64,000 nt of DNA from Candidatus Cloacimonetes bacterium HGW-Cloacimonetes-2 (GCA_002842035.1 PHBP01000008.1:47588-111587), one strand, 5' to 3'. Counted from the stretch's first letter, positions 1 through 9,336 are shown. Numbers and translations are program-made. Notes: generated by a model from the sequence alone, not told the origin.

Positions 1-204
1 CTGAACGAACTGATCTTCAAGGAAAACTTTAATCGGCAACTCTTTGATACGATCCTGAATTCACTGCGCTATGGCAACAACCTTGCAGATGTGGTGATTC
101 AGGACGAAAACTCCGTGAGAACCGTCAAGATAGACGGATCTATCATCAGAAATAGAAAAGGCGTAGGCACAGGGGCGGTATTTACCTTGGATTTTAATAA
201 GTGA
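1..204 (+). CDS. C-terminal fragment of an unknown protein (5' end outside window)
   Basis: An open frame runs from the first base to a TGA at 202-204 and gives 67 residues ending [11 protein letters not shown]. The stop overlaps the GTG start of the next gene (GTGA), so the two are probably translationally coupled. I do not recognise the fragment. It has no membrane segment and looks like a soluble alpha/beta or beta-rich tail. Function is not assignable from this piece. Confidence 0.6.
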   Translation: MNELIFKENFNRQLFDTILNSLRYGNNLADVVIQDENSVRTVKIDGSIIRNRKGVGTGAVFTLDFNK

Positions 205-1259
205 AGAATCAGAAGATCAAGATAATCTTTGATAGAACTGAGCCGGAACGCCTGGATAAGTATCTGGTCGATCTCAGGATACAAGAGCTATATAGCCGCA
301 GCTTCATCGAAAAGCTAATAGCAGAGGATAGAATCCTTGTAAATAACGTCCCGGTCAAAAAAAGCTATCAGCTTGAAACGAATGACGAAATTGACCTCAA
401 GCTGCCCGATCCGGAGCCGAAAGAGGTTGTTCCTCAAGACATCCCGCTGCATATTATCTATGAGGATGATGATCTGGCGATTATCAATAAACCTGCGGGT
501 ATGATTGTGCATCCGGGATTTGGAAATCCTGATCAGACCTTGGTCAATGCCATAATGTACCACTTTGGAGAAAATCTCTCCACCGGTAGGGAAGTCAACC
601 GACCGGGGATAGTGCACAGGCTGGATCGCGGGACTTCCGGCTTGATGATTATTGCGAAGAATGACCTCATCCAATCCAAGATCAGCGATCTCTTTGCCGA
701 GCGCAGGATCAGAAAGACTTATCTGGCAGTGAGTACAGGTGTGCCGGAGCCTTTGGAAGATAGCATCGAGACTTGTCTGACTCGTAGTATGTCCAATCCA
801 CGCAAGATCTGCGTTGCAGATGAAGGCAAGTGGGCTCTGACCCACTATCGTGCGATCAAGCTTTATCACTACTTTGCCCTGCTTGCGATTCAGCTGGAGA
901 CTGGCAGGATGCACCAGATCAGAGTGCATCTGGCACATGTAAATTACCCCATTCTGGGGGACTTGCTGTATAATACGAGACGTTATGTACACTCCATAGT
1001 GCCTGAGAATATGAAGCGGAAAGTAACTGAGCTCTTGACAACCAAGCTGCTCAGACAAGCCTTGCACGCATGGAGGTTGGAATTTGTCCATCCCCTTAGC
1101 GGTAAGCTGATCGATGTCCAGGCACCCTTGCCGGAAGATTTTATTTATTGCCTTGAATGGCTTACTAGATTCTTTGGCACCGAGCTCGATACCCAGTCCA
1201 TCGATAGCGTTTTGGACAGGGAACTCAAGACCAAATACGACCCAAGAGAAGATATATGA
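201..1259 (+). CDS. rluD: RluA/RluD-family 23S rRNA pseudouridine synthase
   Basis: 352 residues, a normal length for the family. The product isomerises uridine to pseudouridine in structured RNA. An S4 RNA-binding domain covers about residues 15-75. The catalytic motif HRLDRGTSG follows, with the nucleophilic Asp at residue 142, and the [11 protein letters not shown] motif lies further on. The start is GTG at 201, overlapping the upstream stop; the stop at 1257-1259 overlaps the next start (ATGA). RluD versus another RluA-family paralogue is by overall resemblance only. Confidence 0.9.
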   Translation: MKNQKIKIIFDRTEPERLDKYLVDLRIQELYSRSFIEKLIAEDRILVNNVPVKKSYQLETNDEIDLKLPDPEPKEVVPQDIPLHIIYEDDDLAIINKPAGMIVHPGFGNPDQTLVNAIMYHFGENLSTGREVNRPGIVHRLDRGTSGLMIIAKNDLIQSKISDLFAERRIRKTYLAVSTGVPEPLEDSIETCLTRSMSNPRKICVADEGKWALTHYRAIKLYHYFALLAIQLETGRMHQIRVHLAHVNYPILGDLLYNTRRYVHSIVPENMKRKVTELLTTKLLRQALHAWRLEFVHPLSGKLIDVQAPLPEDFIYCLEWLTRFFGTELDTQSIDSVLDRELKTKYDPREDI

Positions 1260-2461
1260 AAGGATTTACCAGTATAGACGATGCCATCCTGGCAATCAAA
1301 GCCGGTGAGATGATTATCGTCGTGGATGACGAAAACAGAGAGAACGAAGGCGACCTCCTGATGGCAGCCGACAAGGTTAGCCCTGCCGCTGTAAACTTTA
1401 TGATCACTCACGGCAAAGGATTGCTCTGTGTACCAATGGAAGAAGACAGACTCTCACGTCTGGAGATTCCCTTGATGACCAATGAGATTACAGAGCGTCA
1501 CGGTACCAAATTTACCATCTCAGTGGATGCCATCGAAGGCACAACCACCGGGATCTCAGCAGCCGAGAGAGCCCTTACCATCAAGCTCCTGGCTGATCCA
1601 CGCTCTCGTCCCGAGCAGTTTATGCGCCCGGGTCACATTTTCCCTCTAAGAGCCGAGAAAGGCGGTGTCCTAAAACGTGCCGGACATACAGAAGCAGCCG
1701 TTGATCTGGCTCGACTGGCAGGACTCTCCCCCATCGGGGCAATCTGTGAAATCATCCGTGAAGACGGTGAGATGGCTCGCCTTGACGACCTCTATCCCTT
1801 TGCAGAAAAGCACTCACTCAAGATGATCACAATTGCAGATCTGATTGACTACCGCAGGCACAAAGAGAAGCTCGTGAAGCAGGTCAGCAAAGCCCAGCTT
1901 CCTACCGACTACGGTATGTTTGAGATATCTACTTACATCAGCACAGTGAGTGATGAGTATCATATTGCCCTCACTATGGGCGAGATCAGCAAGGAAGAAC
2001 CTATCTTGGTGAGAGTTCATTCCGAATGCCTTACCGGGGATGCTCTGCACTCCAGGCGTTGTGATTGCGGAGAGCAGCTAAAGCGTTCCTTTGAAGTAAT
2101 CTCCGAGGCAGGCAAAGGCGTTATCCTCTATATGCGTCAGGAAGGACGTGGTATCGGATTGTTAAACAAGATCAAAGCTTATCACTTGCAGGATAATGGA
2201 CGCGATACTGTCCAAGCTAATATCGAGCTGGGTTTTGATGCAGACCTGCGTGATTACGGCATTGGAGCTCAGATACTCAAGGATTTGGGGCTCAGAAAGA
2301 TCCGCCTCCTGACAAACAATCCCAAGAAGATCATCGGACTGCAGGGCTATGGACTGGAGATTGTCGATCGCGTACCTATTGAAATACAGCCAGTCAACGA
2401 CAACCTCAGCTACCTACAGACCAAGAAAGACAAGATGGGACACATCCTCAATGGCATCTGA
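1256..2461 (+). CDS. ribBA: Bifunctional DHBP synthase / GTP cyclohydrolase II
   Basis: 401 residues, the standard length of the fused enzyme that starts both branches of riboflavin synthesis. The N-terminal half (about 1-200) is 3,4-dihydroxy-2-butanone-4-phosphate synthase, with the acidic [10 protein letters not shown] metal-site motif, [10 protein letters not shown], and HTEAAVDL. The C-terminal half is GTP cyclohydrolase II, with the zinc cysteines in [20 protein letters not shown] and the RQEGRGIGL substrate loop. Both halves look complete. It lies in an operon without other rib genes and no FMN riboswitch is visible nearby, so expression probably follows the operon. Confidence 0.95.
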   Translation: MKGFTSIDDAILAIKAGEMIIVVDDENRENEGDLLMAADKVSPAAVNFMITHGKGLLCVPMEEDRLSRLEIPLMTNEITERHGTKFTISVDAIEGTTTGISAAERALTIKLLADPRSRPEQFMRPGHIFPLRAEKGGVLKRAGHTEAAVDLARLAGLSPIGAICEIIREDGEMARLDDLYPFAEKHSLKMITIADLIDYRRHKEKLVKQVSKAQLPTDYGMFEISTYISTVSDEYHIALTMGEISKEEPILVRVHSECLTGDALHSRRCDCGEQLKRSFEVISEAGKGVILYMRQEGRGIGLLNKIKAYHLQDNGRDTVQANIELGFDADLRDYGIGAQILKDLGLRKIRLLTNNPKKIIGLQGYGLEIVDRVPIEIQPVNDNLSYLQTKKDKMGHILNGI

Positions 2462-3254
2462 TAGCAGATACCTTTCAAGACTAATACTGTCGCTGTTTCT
2501 ACTGCTATCCGGCATTATGCTCCACGCAAAAGAGCCGGTCTTTCCCGCTCCGGTGGGATTCGTAAATGACTTTGCCGGTATATTGGCAGACAGCACCAAG
2601 GTTTCAATCAACGACTGGGCTATTGAGCTCAAAGAAAAGACCGATGTAGAATATGCCATCGCTATCTTTAGTGACTTGCAGGGGATGAACGAGCTGGATT
2701 ATGCCGTAAAACTCTGGGAAGCATGGAAGATAGGTAATAGCAACGACGAAGGGGTCTTGCTTGTGATGGGAGTAAACGACCGCAGAATCCGCATCGAGGT
2801 CGGCTATGGCTCCGAAGGCTATGTCACAGACGCTTTCTCATCCCAGGTATTGGGAGAGATGCGCAAATTCCTTACCAAAGGCAGTGAAGACTGGAACCAA
2901 GCCTTTATGCAGGCAAGCCTGATCATCCTGGGTCAGATTGCCGGCGAGAAAGGCGTTACCCTCACAGGGATGCCCGAATACCGCAACAAAGGCTCAGAAA
3001 GAGCTGCAGGCGGTGGTGTGGCGACCCTGGTCATCTTCATCATCCTGGTCATCGTTACGCGAGGCAGGATCTTTGAATGGCTCCTCTGGATGTCCATTCT
3101 GGGTGGACGCGGTGGCGGCACCTGGGGCGGCGGAGGTTCCTGGGGAGGAGGCGGTAAGAGCGGAGGCTCCAGCGGTGGCTTTGGCGGATTTGGTGGCTTT
3201 GGCGGTTTCGGAGGAGGCCGTTCCGGTGGTGGTGGTGCAGGAGGAGGTTTTTAA
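2451..3254 (+). CDS. Membrane-anchored TPM-domain (YgcG-like) protein with Gly-rich tail
   Basis: 267 residues from the ATG at 2451, which overlaps the end of ribBA by 11 bp. An in-frame upstream start at 2349 is possible, but only from 2451 does the protein begin with a proper signal sequence (hydrophobic residues about 10-25). A TPM domain follows ([13 protein letters not shown] through [11 protein letters not shown]), then a transmembrane stretch near [11 protein letters not shown] and a C-terminal tail of GGFGGF and GGGG repeats. TPM proteins are linked to envelope or photosystem quality control; the exact activity here is unknown. Stop and next start overlap (TAATG). Confidence 0.8.
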   Translation: MASDSRYLSRLILSLFLLLSGIMLHAKEPVFPAPVGFVNDFAGILADSTKVSINDWAIELKEKTDVEYAIAIFSDLQGMNELDYAVKLWEAWKIGNSNDEGVLLVMGVNDRRIRIEVGYGSEGYVTDAFSSQVLGEMRKFLTKGSEDWNQAFMQASLIILGQIAGEKGVTLTGMPEYRNKGSERAAGGGVATLVIFIILVIVTRGRIFEWLLWMSILGGRGGGTWGGGGSWGGGGKSGGSSGGFGGFGGFGGFGGGRSGGGGAGGGF

Positions 3255-3838
3255 TGATATTTCTCAAATCCTTATTGTTCATAGTGTGGAACGTCGCCAT
3301 AGGCGTATCCCTGGTTTATCTCTTCAACTGGCTGCTCTTCAATCGTAAAGCACGTTATATCTTCAATTGGCGTATCCCGCTCACACCCGGATTCCTGGTT
3401 AGCAAAAGAGACTGGCTCTTCACCAAAGCCAAGGATATTCTGCACGACTATCTGAATCAAGCCACAGATTATGCCCGTAAAAACGGCTATCTTGCCAAGT
3501 GGGAACAAGCCATTCGGGACATAGTCTTCGAGAAGGTCTCGTTCATTGAAGACTGGCCCCTGATCCCCAGATCGATCAAATTGCAGATCAAGGGACGCTT
3601 GGCAGAAGCTGCCAAGGGAATAGCCTCATCGCTGCTTCGCAAGCTTGTGCCACATCTGATCGAGCAGTGGCGAGTGGAACATATGATCGAAGATTTTGAC
3701 GAGAAGTTTAGTATCGAGTTCTTTTACGGCTACTTCAAGCAGTACGTTTACAAGCCTCTGATCTACATCTTTATGGGCTTGAACTTCCTGATTGGCGTCA
3801 CCAATATGATCCTCTATCTACTATTGTCCATATTCTAA
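3254..3838 (+). CDS. Membrane protein of unknown function
   Basis: 194 residues with one hydrophobic segment at each end (about 4-27 and 168-194) and a charged, helical middle, so the central part is probably held near the membrane by two anchors. I do not recognise the family; a distant tie to DUF445-type proteins is possible but unproven. It sits between the TPM-domain protein and the potassium channel, overlapping the former by one base, which suggests co-translation with these envelope proteins. Confidence 0.75.
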   Translation: MIFLKSLLFIVWNVAIGVSLVYLFNWLLFNRKARYIFNWRIPLTPGFLVSKRDWLFTKAKDILHDYLNQATDYARKNGYLAKWEQAIRDIVFEKVSFIEDWPLIPRSIKLQIKGRLAEAAKGIASSLLRKLVPHLIEQWRVEHMIEDFDEKFSIEFFYGYFKQYVYKPLIYIFMGLNFLIGVTNMILYLLLSIF

Positions 3839-3844
3839 TGTAAG

Positions 3845-5008
3845 ATGCGTAAACACCGTCTCTTGCGGAAGCTACTCGGTCCCGACCTGATGAGGGCTGA
3901 CAACCGCAAGCTGATCGTTCGTTTCTTTTACGTCTGCCTCTTTATACTCCTGCTGCTTCTGCTCTCCAGTTGGCTGGTCTGGCTGTTTGAGACCGATGCC
4001 AAAAGCCCCAGCATCCGCAGTTTCTGGGATGGACTCTGGTGGGCAGTAGTCACAATCGCCACAGTCGGTTATGGCGATGTCGTCCCCGGTACATCCGCCG
4101 GCAGGGTAGTCGGATACATCCTTATCGTAATGGGCTTTGTCCTGCTTTCAGTCTTCACAGGCTTAATCGCCTCGCTGTTTGTGGAAGACAAACTCAAAGG
4201 AGCCAAAGGTTTGAAACAGATCAGAACTCACAATCACATAATTATTTGCGGCTGGAACAAGACTGCCTCATCCATCCTGACAGCCCTGCAGGAAAAGAGT
4301 CCCGACAACTTGGAAATCTGCCTCGTGATGAATCAAAGCGCAGAGTTCTTTGAAAGCCTCGAAAGCCAGTATGCTGCTCTCCAACTGAAGTTTATCCGTG
4401 GCGAACCCAGCCAGGAAGAAGTGCTCAAACGTGCCTCAGTCTCTACTGCATCCCAAGTAATAGTGCTTGCAGACGAGAACCTCGACCGCCTGGTTGCAGA
4501 CGACCGTAGCATCATTATTGCCAATACTTTGCAGTATATGATCGCCAAAGACAAGATCACTGTCCAACTGCTCAATCCGGATAATGTAAGCCTGCTTTCC
4601 CGCAGCGGAATCAATGACATCGTCGTTTTTGACGATATAGGAGGCTATCTCCTGGCAGATAATATCTTGGATAATAGCAGCTTATGCATCTATAGCGAAC
4701 TGCTTCGCGCCAAAGACAAACATCTGCATACGATTCCCATACCGGCTGAATTCGTCGGCAAAAGCTATGGCAGTTTCTTCGATCACACCTACGCACAAAA
4801 CCAAAAGCTGCTCCTGGGCTTGATCAATAAAGAACCGGTTTTGGAGCTTGATTCCATCTTTTCCGATGACACCTCCGCTATCGACCAATTCATCAAGACT
4901 ACCCTGGCAAAATCCCGCAAACTACGTCCGGAAGAGCGCGCCAACATTCGGTGGAATCCATCCCGCGAGAGCTTGATCCAAGACAATGACCATGCGATTG
5001 TGATGTGA
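3845..5008 (+). CDS. Two-TM potassium channel with C-terminal RCK/TrkA-N domain
   Basis: 387 residues. Transmembrane helices at about 25-48 and 88-113 flank a pore loop with the selectivity filter TVGYGD at residues 73-78. The cytoplasmic part begins with a Rossmann-like RCK domain (HIIICGWNKTASSILTAL), as in MthK and related channels. The glycine pattern of the nucleotide site is not classical (GWNKTA), so the ligand is uncertain. The next gene, 9 bp downstream, encodes a cyclic-nucleotide-binding protein, which may regulate this channel. Confidence 0.9.
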   Translation: MRKHRLLRKLLGPDLMRADNRKLIVRFFYVCLFILLLLLLSSWLVWLFETDAKSPSIRSFWDGLWWAVVTIATVGYGDVVPGTSAGRVVGYILIVMGFVLLSVFTGLIASLFVEDKLKGAKGLKQIRTHNHIIICGWNKTASSILTALQEKSPDNLEICLVMNQSAEFFESLESQYAALQLKFIRGEPSQEEVLKRASVSTASQVIVLADENLDRLVADDRSIIIANTLQYMIAKDKITVQLLNPDNVSLLSRSGINDIVVFDDIGGYLLADNILDNSSLCIYSELLRAKDKHLHTIPIPAEFVGKSYGSFFDHTYAQNQKLLLGLINKEPVLELDSIFSDDTSAIDQFIKTTLAKSRKLRPEERANIRWNPSRESLIQDNDHAIVM

Positions 5009-5017
5009 GGTAAGAGT

Positions 5018-5515
5018 ATGATTGATATAGCATTACTTCAAAAGGTCAGGATCTTCTCAGGGCTCTATCCCCAGCAAATGCAACTCCTACAATCGATCCT
5101 CAAAGAAGCCCGCTTTTCCAAAGGCGATTACATCCTCAAAGAGGACAGCCTGGGTGATACAATCTACCTGCTTACAGAAGGTAAGGTAAAGGTCACCAAG
5201 GAATTAGTAAAAGGGATAGACGAGAATAAATCCGGCGACAAAGTGCTGGCAAGCCTTGAGGCCAGCCTCCTCCCCACCTTCGGGGAAAACGGCATTCTGG
5301 GTCACGCACCCAGAACAGCAAACGTCATTGCCGCAACGGATTGCCTCTTGTACTATATCACCAAACAGGATTTCGATCTGCTTGCCACAAAGGATGTCAA
5401 CGCTGCCTATCAGATTACTCTGAATATTGCGCAGGTGCTTTCCGACCGTTTGCATAGCACCGATGAAAACCTCGTTAAGCTGGCAACCGCTCTATACATA
5501 GCTGTTCAGCAATAA
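5018..5515 (+). CDS. Stand-alone cyclic-nucleotide-binding domain protein
   Basis: 165 residues that are essentially one Crp-type cNMP-binding domain, with no DNA-binding helix-turn-helix. The phosphate-binding cassette reads FGENGILGHAPRTANV, with the Glu and Arg that grip the cyclic phosphate, so nucleotide binding is likely intact. It is the last gene of the operon, right after the potassium channel. I infer a soluble cAMP or cGMP sensor that may act on the channel; an independent role is equally possible. Confidence 0.85.
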   Translation: MIDIALLQKVRIFSGLYPQQMQLLQSILKEARFSKGDYILKEDSLGDTIYLLTEGKVKVTKELVKGIDENKSGDKVLASLEASLLPTFGENGILGHAPRTANVIAATDCLLYYITKQDFDLLATKDVNAAYQITLNIAQVLSDRLHSTDENLVKLATALYIAVQQ

Positions 5516-5567
5516 CTTATCCACGATCGTCGGATTAAGGCACCCCATAGGGCTCTGCTTGATAGGA

Positions 5568-5611
5568 TGCTTGTATCCTGCTTCTATCCTGCTTGAATCC
5601 TGCATGAACAT
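5568..5611 (+). repeat. Four tandem 11-bp units (consensus TGCTTGAATCC-like)
   Basis: Four adjacent units, TGCTTGTATCC, TGCTTCTATCC, TGCTTGAATCC and TGCATGAACAT, lie between two convergent genes. The third unit matches the left edge of the dispersed elements at 24431 and 32397. The 11-bp period equals that of the units inside those elements. Confidence 0.65.
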
Positions 5612-5687
5612 GCATGATACTACTGTCCTGCAAGGTTTTATGGATTATCGATTGAAAGGGTGGGCTGAAAGGCTGGATTGGGGAAGT

Positions 5688-6071
5688 TTAGGCTCCGCTA
5701 CTTTCCAGGATCACGTAGGCAATGGCATAATCCTTTTCGTGGCTGAGAGATAGGTGGAGTCCGTCAATACCGTGCACGCGGACATATTCCAGGCTGGCAT
5801 TGTGTAGAACGAGCTCCGGTTTGCCCAATTCATCGGAGACCACTTCGATATCTGCCCAATTGATTTTACCATCCCAGCCTGTACCAATCGCTTTCATCAC
5901 AGCTTCTTTGGCAGCAAAGCGTGCAGCATAGCTTTGGTATTTTGATGCCCTTGATTCGCAATAAGCTATTTCATTTGGGGTGAAGACCTTATCCACAAAG
6001 CGGGGATTGTTTGTGATAGTGCGTTCCAATCTCGAAACCTGGATAATATCAGTGCCTATACCTTTGATCAC
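5688..6071 (-). CDS. acpS: Holo-[acyl-carrier-protein] synthase
   Basis: 127 residues, typical for the trimeric AcpS family, which moves 4'-phosphopantetheine from CoA onto the acyl carrier protein. The N-terminal GIGTDIIQVSRLE and the RFAAKEAVMKAIGTG motif supply the Mg2+ ligands and substrate contacts, and the C-terminal LHLSLSHEKDYAIAYV is the usual ending. The start is GTG at 6071, overlapping the stop of the upstream methyltransferase gene by four bases (GTGA). Confidence 0.93.
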   Translation of the reverse strand: MIKGIGTDIIQVSRLERTITNNPRFVDKVFTPNEIAYCESRASKYQSYAARFAAKEAVMKAIGTGWDGKINWADIEVVSDELGKPELVLHNASLEYVRVHGIDGLHLSLSHEKDYAIAYVILESSGA

Positions 6072-6514
6072 GAGAGGTTTCCCTCCAATCTCAGGAGCAT
6101 TTCCTTGAGCTCCAATCCCCCGGCATAACCGCGCAGGTTGCCGTCTTTGCCGATTACTCTGTGGCAGGGGATAATGATGGCTATGGGGTTCTTGTTGATA
6201 GCGTTACCGACTGCGCGAGAAGCCTTTGGACGGCCAATCGCCACGGCAATCTCGCTGTATGTCCGGCTCTCACCATAAGGTATTTTTAGCAGCTCTTCCC
6301 AGACCAGCTTTTGGAAGTCTGTACCCTCGGGAGCGAGAGGCAGATCAAAGCTGCTGCGACTACCTTCAAAGTATTCCTGGAGCTGCTCTTTGACTTGCTG
6401 TTCCAGAGCGGTCAGGGGACGCTGGGTCTCCTCACCTGTTCTGAAGCTCAAGGATACAATCGCATCCTCTGAGCAGATCAAATCGAGCTTGAGGCTTATC
6501 TTCATTGGTTTCAT
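6068..6514 (-). CDS. ogt: Methylated-DNA--protein-cysteine methyltransferase
   Basis: 148 residues. This suicide enzyme removes methyl groups from O6-alkylguanine in DNA onto its own cysteine. The active-site motif PCHRVI is present with the acceptor Cys at residue 117, preceded by the recognition-helix region GRPKASRAVGNA and followed by RGYAGG and a C-terminal LLRLEG. The N-terminal domain is short. It is co-transcribed with acpS and separated from rplS by a terminator. Confidence 0.92.
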   Translation of the reverse strand: MKPMKISLKLDLICSEDAIVSLSFRTGEETQRPLTALEQQVKEQLQEYFEGSRSSFDLPLAPEGTDFQKLVWEELLKIPYGESRTYSEIAVAIGRPKASRAVGNAINKNPIAIIIPCHRVIGKDGNLRGYAGGLELKEMLLRLEGNLS

Positions 6515-6550
6515 AGGCTTGCCTTGTATTAGCTTGGTATGTCTGAGCTA

Positions 6551-6586
6551 AAGAAAAAGCCCCAAACCAGCGGGTGGCAGGGGCTG
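6551..6586 (-). terminator. Rho-independent terminator after rplS
   Basis: On the minus strand AGCCCC pairs with GGGGCT around a 16-base loop and is followed by TTTTTC. It closes the rpsP-rplS operon and separates it from ogt-acpS. Confidence 0.65.
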
Positions 6587-6606
6587 TGAATCTGTGAATT
6601 ACGCAT

Positions 6607-6960
6607 TTAGGCAGTGAATCTTCTGCGTTCTTTGATCCTGCCGGCTTTGCCTTTGGCGCTGCGCAGGTAGAACAGCTTGGCGCGACGGACTTGACCGTGA
6701 CGGACGATCTCGAGTCTGTCGATATTGGGTGAATGTTGCGGGAAAATTCTTTCCACGCCGATACCATTCGACACCTTGCGTACTGTGAAGGATTTGGAAA
6801 TTCCGGCTCCACGCTTCTGTATGACGATGCCTTGGAAAACCTGAATACGCTCTTTGCTTCCTTCTTTTATTTTATAATGGACCTTGACCGTATCGCCTAC
6901 GCGATAATCGGGAAAGTCGGTTCTGATTTGGTCTCTGCCGATTGTTTGCAGAATATCCAT
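6607..6960 (-). CDS. rplS: 50S ribosomal protein L19
   Basis: 117 residues, the normal L19 length. L19 sits at the 30S-50S interface. Recognisable segments are [31 protein letters not shown] and the basic C-terminus [13 protein letters not shown] chose the ATG at 6960, giving MDILQTI. The in-frame ATG at 6972 lies inside the purine-rich GGGAGG ribosome binding site used for 6960. Its first 89 bases overlap, in another frame, the 3' end of the upstream methyltransferase frame. Confidence 0.95.
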   Translation of the reverse strand: MDILQTIGRDQIRTDFPDYRVGDTVKVHYKIKEGSKERIQVFQGIVIQKRGAGISKSFTVRKVSNGIGVERIFPQHSPNIDRLEIVRHGQVRRAKLFYLRSAKGKAGRIKERRRFTA

Positions 6961-7531
6961 GGTTCCTCCCATTTATATTTTCGGAAGTGATGCGGTCCAG
7001 CACTATGGCAACTGCACTGCGAACAGAAAGATGATTGTAAGATCCTGTGCCCTTTATCGGCATCAGGATGTAATCCGCAGAACGGTGAATTTCTTCAGCG
7101 AGGCCATAACCGGTGCCAAACAAAAGCAGTGCCGGACGAGAGCCTGCGCAAAGTGAATCGAGATCCCCAAAGCTGATCTGCCCCGGGATCTCCCTTGCAG
7201 TGGTCGTTATTACTATGGGCTGCAACCCTTCCTGACTTGTAATCTGTGATATGAGCGCTTCGATACTCTCTTGACAAGTCACCCTGGCAAGAGCTTCCCG
7301 ACGGTCGGGATTGTAGAGCAGTGCGTCGTTTGTATCCCAGAAATCGAGGATACGCCCGACCATCTCCCTTTGAAGCGGATCGGGACTGATAATAGTATAA
7401 GATTCAATACCGTAACAGGCGGCTGTTCTGGCAATATCGTGGATATCAAGATTGGCGATCGAGGTCATAATGACCTTCCCGTACTTGTTATAAACGGGGT
7501 AATGCACCAATGCCAGGTATAGCTTAGTCAC
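6872..7531 (-). CDS. SPOUT-fold RNA methyltransferase (RNA_Me_trans family) with an out-of-frame 3' tail in rplS
   Basis: The frame encodes 219 residues. The first 180 or so look like the small SPOUT methyltransferase often found between trmD and rpl[21 protein letters not shown] at the N-terminus, and the knot region [13 protein letters not shown] with [25 protein letters not shown]. The family normally ends soon after this point. Here the frame runs on for about 35 basic, low-complexity residues and overlaps rplS by 89 bp. Either the tail is real, or a small indel near 6980-7000 has removed a stop. The start is GTG at 7531, overlapping trmD by 8 bp. Confidence 0.8.
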   Translation of the reverse strand: MTKLYLALVHYPVYNKYGKVIMTSIANLDIHDIARTAACYGIESYTIISPDPLQREMVGRILDFWDTNDALLYNPDRREALARVTCQESIEALISQITSQEGLQPIVITTTAREIPGQISFGDLDSLCAGSRPALLLFGTGYGLAEEIHRSADYILMPIKGTGSYNHLSVRSAVAIVLDRITSENINGRNHGYSANNRQRPNQNRLSRLSRRRYGQGPL

Positions 7532-8201
7532 GCTTGAGAAGATCCGGCCTGCGCATTCTGGTCAGCAACGAGGCTTGGTCTTTTGCCCAGGCAGTGATCT
7601 TTTTGTGATTGCCTTGCTTCAGCACTTCCGGAACACCCAATCCCATTATTTCTTCAGGACGGGTATAGCAGGGAAAGCCAAGCAAGCCATTGTAAAATGA
7701 ATCACTTTCAGCAGATCCGATATCGGAAAGAACTCCCGGCAATAGCCGCGCCACTCCATCGATGAAGACCATTGCTGCCAGCTCTCCGCCTGAAACGACG
7801 TAATCTCCAATAGAGATCTCATCGCTGACGGCAAGATCGCGGACGCGCTGATCAATGTCTTTGTAGTGGCCGCAAAGGAGTATCATACGATCCAGCTTGC
7901 TGTAATGCAGCAGGATGTCCTGAGTAAGCGGTCTGCCTTGTGGGCTGAAGTAGATCACTGGAGCGGGGCCATCATCGAGAACACTATCGATTGCTTTGAT
8001 GACGGGCTCTGCCTGCATAACCATTCCGGCAAAACCGCCATACGCGTAGTCATCGACTTGACGATGCTTGTTTGTGCTAAAATCACGGATATCGGTAAAG
8101 CGGAGCTCCAAAGCCTCCTGACGGATGGCTTTGCCGATCATACTGCTGCTTTTAAAGCCTTCAAAGATCCCCGGGAAGAGGGTAAGCGTGTTTATCAGCA
8201 C
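7524..8201 (-). CDS. trmD: tRNA (guanine-N1-)-methyltransferase
   Basis: 225 residues. TrmD methylates G37 of tRNAs to prevent frameshifting. The protein shows INTLTLFPGIFEGF at the N-terminus, VDDYAYGGFAGMVMQAEP, the knot motifs LLCGHYKDIDQRV and EISIGDYVVSGGELAAMV, and YTRPEE. It is slightly shorter at the C-terminus than the roughly 240-residue E. coli enzyme. The start is GTG at 8201. It is in the classical rpsP-rimM-trmD-rplS order. Confidence 0.95.
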   Translation of the reverse strand: MLINTLTLFPGIFEGFKSSSMIGKAIRQEALELRFTDIRDFSTNKHRQVDDYAYGGFAGMVMQAEPVIKAIDSVLDDGPAPVIYFSPQGRPLTQDILLHYSKLDRMILLCGHYKDIDQRVRDLAVSDEISIGDYVVSGGELAAMVFIDGVARLLPGVLSDIGSAESDSFYNGLLGFPCYTRPEEIMGLGVPEVLKQGNHKKITAWAKDQASLLTRMRRPDLLKRD

Positions 8202-8205
8202 GGCT

Positions 8206-8718
8206 TTAGTCCTCCTGCGGGATTAGCTCTTCCAGGTTGGTTAGCTCGATAACAGCTGCTTCGGCATCCGCGCTGCTCACAAAGTGATCAACGAAAGGTA
8301 CCAAGAGCTCCTGCTCGTCCGAGCTTTCAATCTCCAGAACGTATTGGGCATTATTGTGAAAGTATGACCTGAGCGTTCCTATCTGCTTCCCCTGATGCAA
8401 AACAATTGCACCAATGAGAGCATCAAGCTCGTCGTCCTCAGATTCCATATCCTCGGGAGCAACAGCCAGAATAACTTCCCGGTGCTTCTGACGCTCCTGA
8501 CGGATACCATCCTCGCGGAACTTGATCCATATCTTCTTATCAGTCTCTTTTAGTTCACTGATACTAACGTAAAACACTCTATCGCTGTTAAAGATCAGAA
8601 ACACCTCATCAAGCTCCTGGAGCAAGTCCCGATACTGCGGTTTCACCATTATATGGTAATATCCATCAGCATCAAGACCGCCAAGCCTGCCTATTCCGAT
8701 GAGGTCTTGAAGGTTCAT
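8206..8718 (-). CDS. rimM: Ribosome maturation factor RimM
   Basis: 170 residues, the usual size. RimM helps assemble the 30S head by binding S19. The N-terminal half has IGIGRLGGLDADGYYHIMV, and the C-terminal PRC-barrel-like half has LDALIGAIVLHQGKQIGTL and ends VIELTNLEELIP. Sequence conservation is modest, and the call is strengthened by its place between khpA and trmD. The adjacent khpA stop lies next to its start. Confidence 0.88.
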   Translation of the reverse strand: MNLQDLIGIGRLGGLDADGYYHIMVKPQYRDLLQELDEVFLIFNSDRVFYVSISELKETDKKIWIKFREDGIRQERQKHREVILAVAPEDMESEDDELDALIGAIVLHQGKQIGTLRSYFHNNAQYVLEIESSDEQELLVPFVDHFVSSADAEAAVIELTNLEELIPQED

Positions 8719-8949
8719 TTATTCGATAATTTCGAGTTCTGCTCGTTTTCCTTGCTTGGTGCTCACTGCGTTGATGATCACACGGATAGCACCGGCAGTT
8801 CTGCCGCGCTTTCCGATCACCTTACCGATGTCGCTCTTAGCCACTCTAAGTTCATAGAGAGTAATCTTGTCTCCGGCAATCTCAGTGATGTTGACTTCGC
8901 TGGGATCATCAACCAGAGCCTTGACCATAAATTCAATAAGCTCTTTCAT
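8719..8949 (-). CDS. khpA: KH-domain RNA-binding protein
   Basis: 76 residues, a single type II KH domain with the GKRGRTAGAIRVIINAV version of the GxxG RNA-binding loop. The N-terminal MKELIEFMVKALVDDP is typical of KhpA/YlqC, which partners KhpB in RNA binding and control of cell shape in other bacteria. A good ribosome binding site (AAGAGGTG) precedes the ATG. Position between rpsP and rimM is the usual one. Confidence 0.92.
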   Translation of the reverse strand: MKELIEFMVKALVDDPSEVNITEIAGDKITLYELRVAKSDIGKVIGKRGRTAGAIRVIINAVSTKQGKRAELEIIE

Positions 8950-8980
8950 TTTGCACCTCTTAAGTACTAGACTTCAGTTC

Positions 8981-9271
8981 TCAGGCTTCTTGTTCGGCTT
9001 TCTTTTGGGCTACCTTATGCTCGTGCCAAATCTGCAGGACGCCGGCTCTGCGAAGCAGTGAGCGCACTGTATCAGTAGGCTGGGCACCGACGCTCAGCCA
9101 GTAGATGGCACGATCGGTTTCGACATTGAGCTTCAGGTCTTTCGGCTTGGGGTCGTACCAACCAACGCACTCAATATATTTGCCATCACGCTTTACGCGG
9201 GAATCGACAGCAACGATGCGATAGAAGGGTTGGTTGTTGGCACCCATCCGTCTCAATCTCAGCTTGACCAT
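8981..9271 (-). CDS. rpsP: 30S ribosomal protein S16
   Basis: 96 residues starting [20 protein letters not shown], the hallmark of S16, with the conserved [13 protein letters not shown] segment. The ATG is preceded by AGGAGAAATA. It is the first gene of the ribosomal and RNA-modification operon, and a TTGACG element 71 bp upstream of the ATG is the likely -35 region. Confidence 0.97.
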   Translation of the reverse strand: MVKLRLRRMGANNQPFYRIVAVDSRVKRDGKYIECVGWYDPKPKDLKLNVETDRAIYWLSVGAQPTDTVRSLLRRAGVLQIWHEHKVAQKKAEQEA

Positions 9272-9336
9272 TATTTCTCCTTGTATTTCATTAACTTTTA
9301 CACTTAGAGTGCCACATTTTTACGGGAACACGATTT

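Noticed and set aside
315..1091. 258-codon minus-strand frame inside the pseudouridine synthase gene
   Set aside because: It is a shadow of the rluD frame, which has the catalytic HRLDRG motif and fits the operon.
5559..5753. 64-codon plus-strand frame between the cNMP-binding protein and acpS
   Set aside because: It begins inside the 11-bp tandem repeat, has no ribosome binding site and overlaps the end of acpS.
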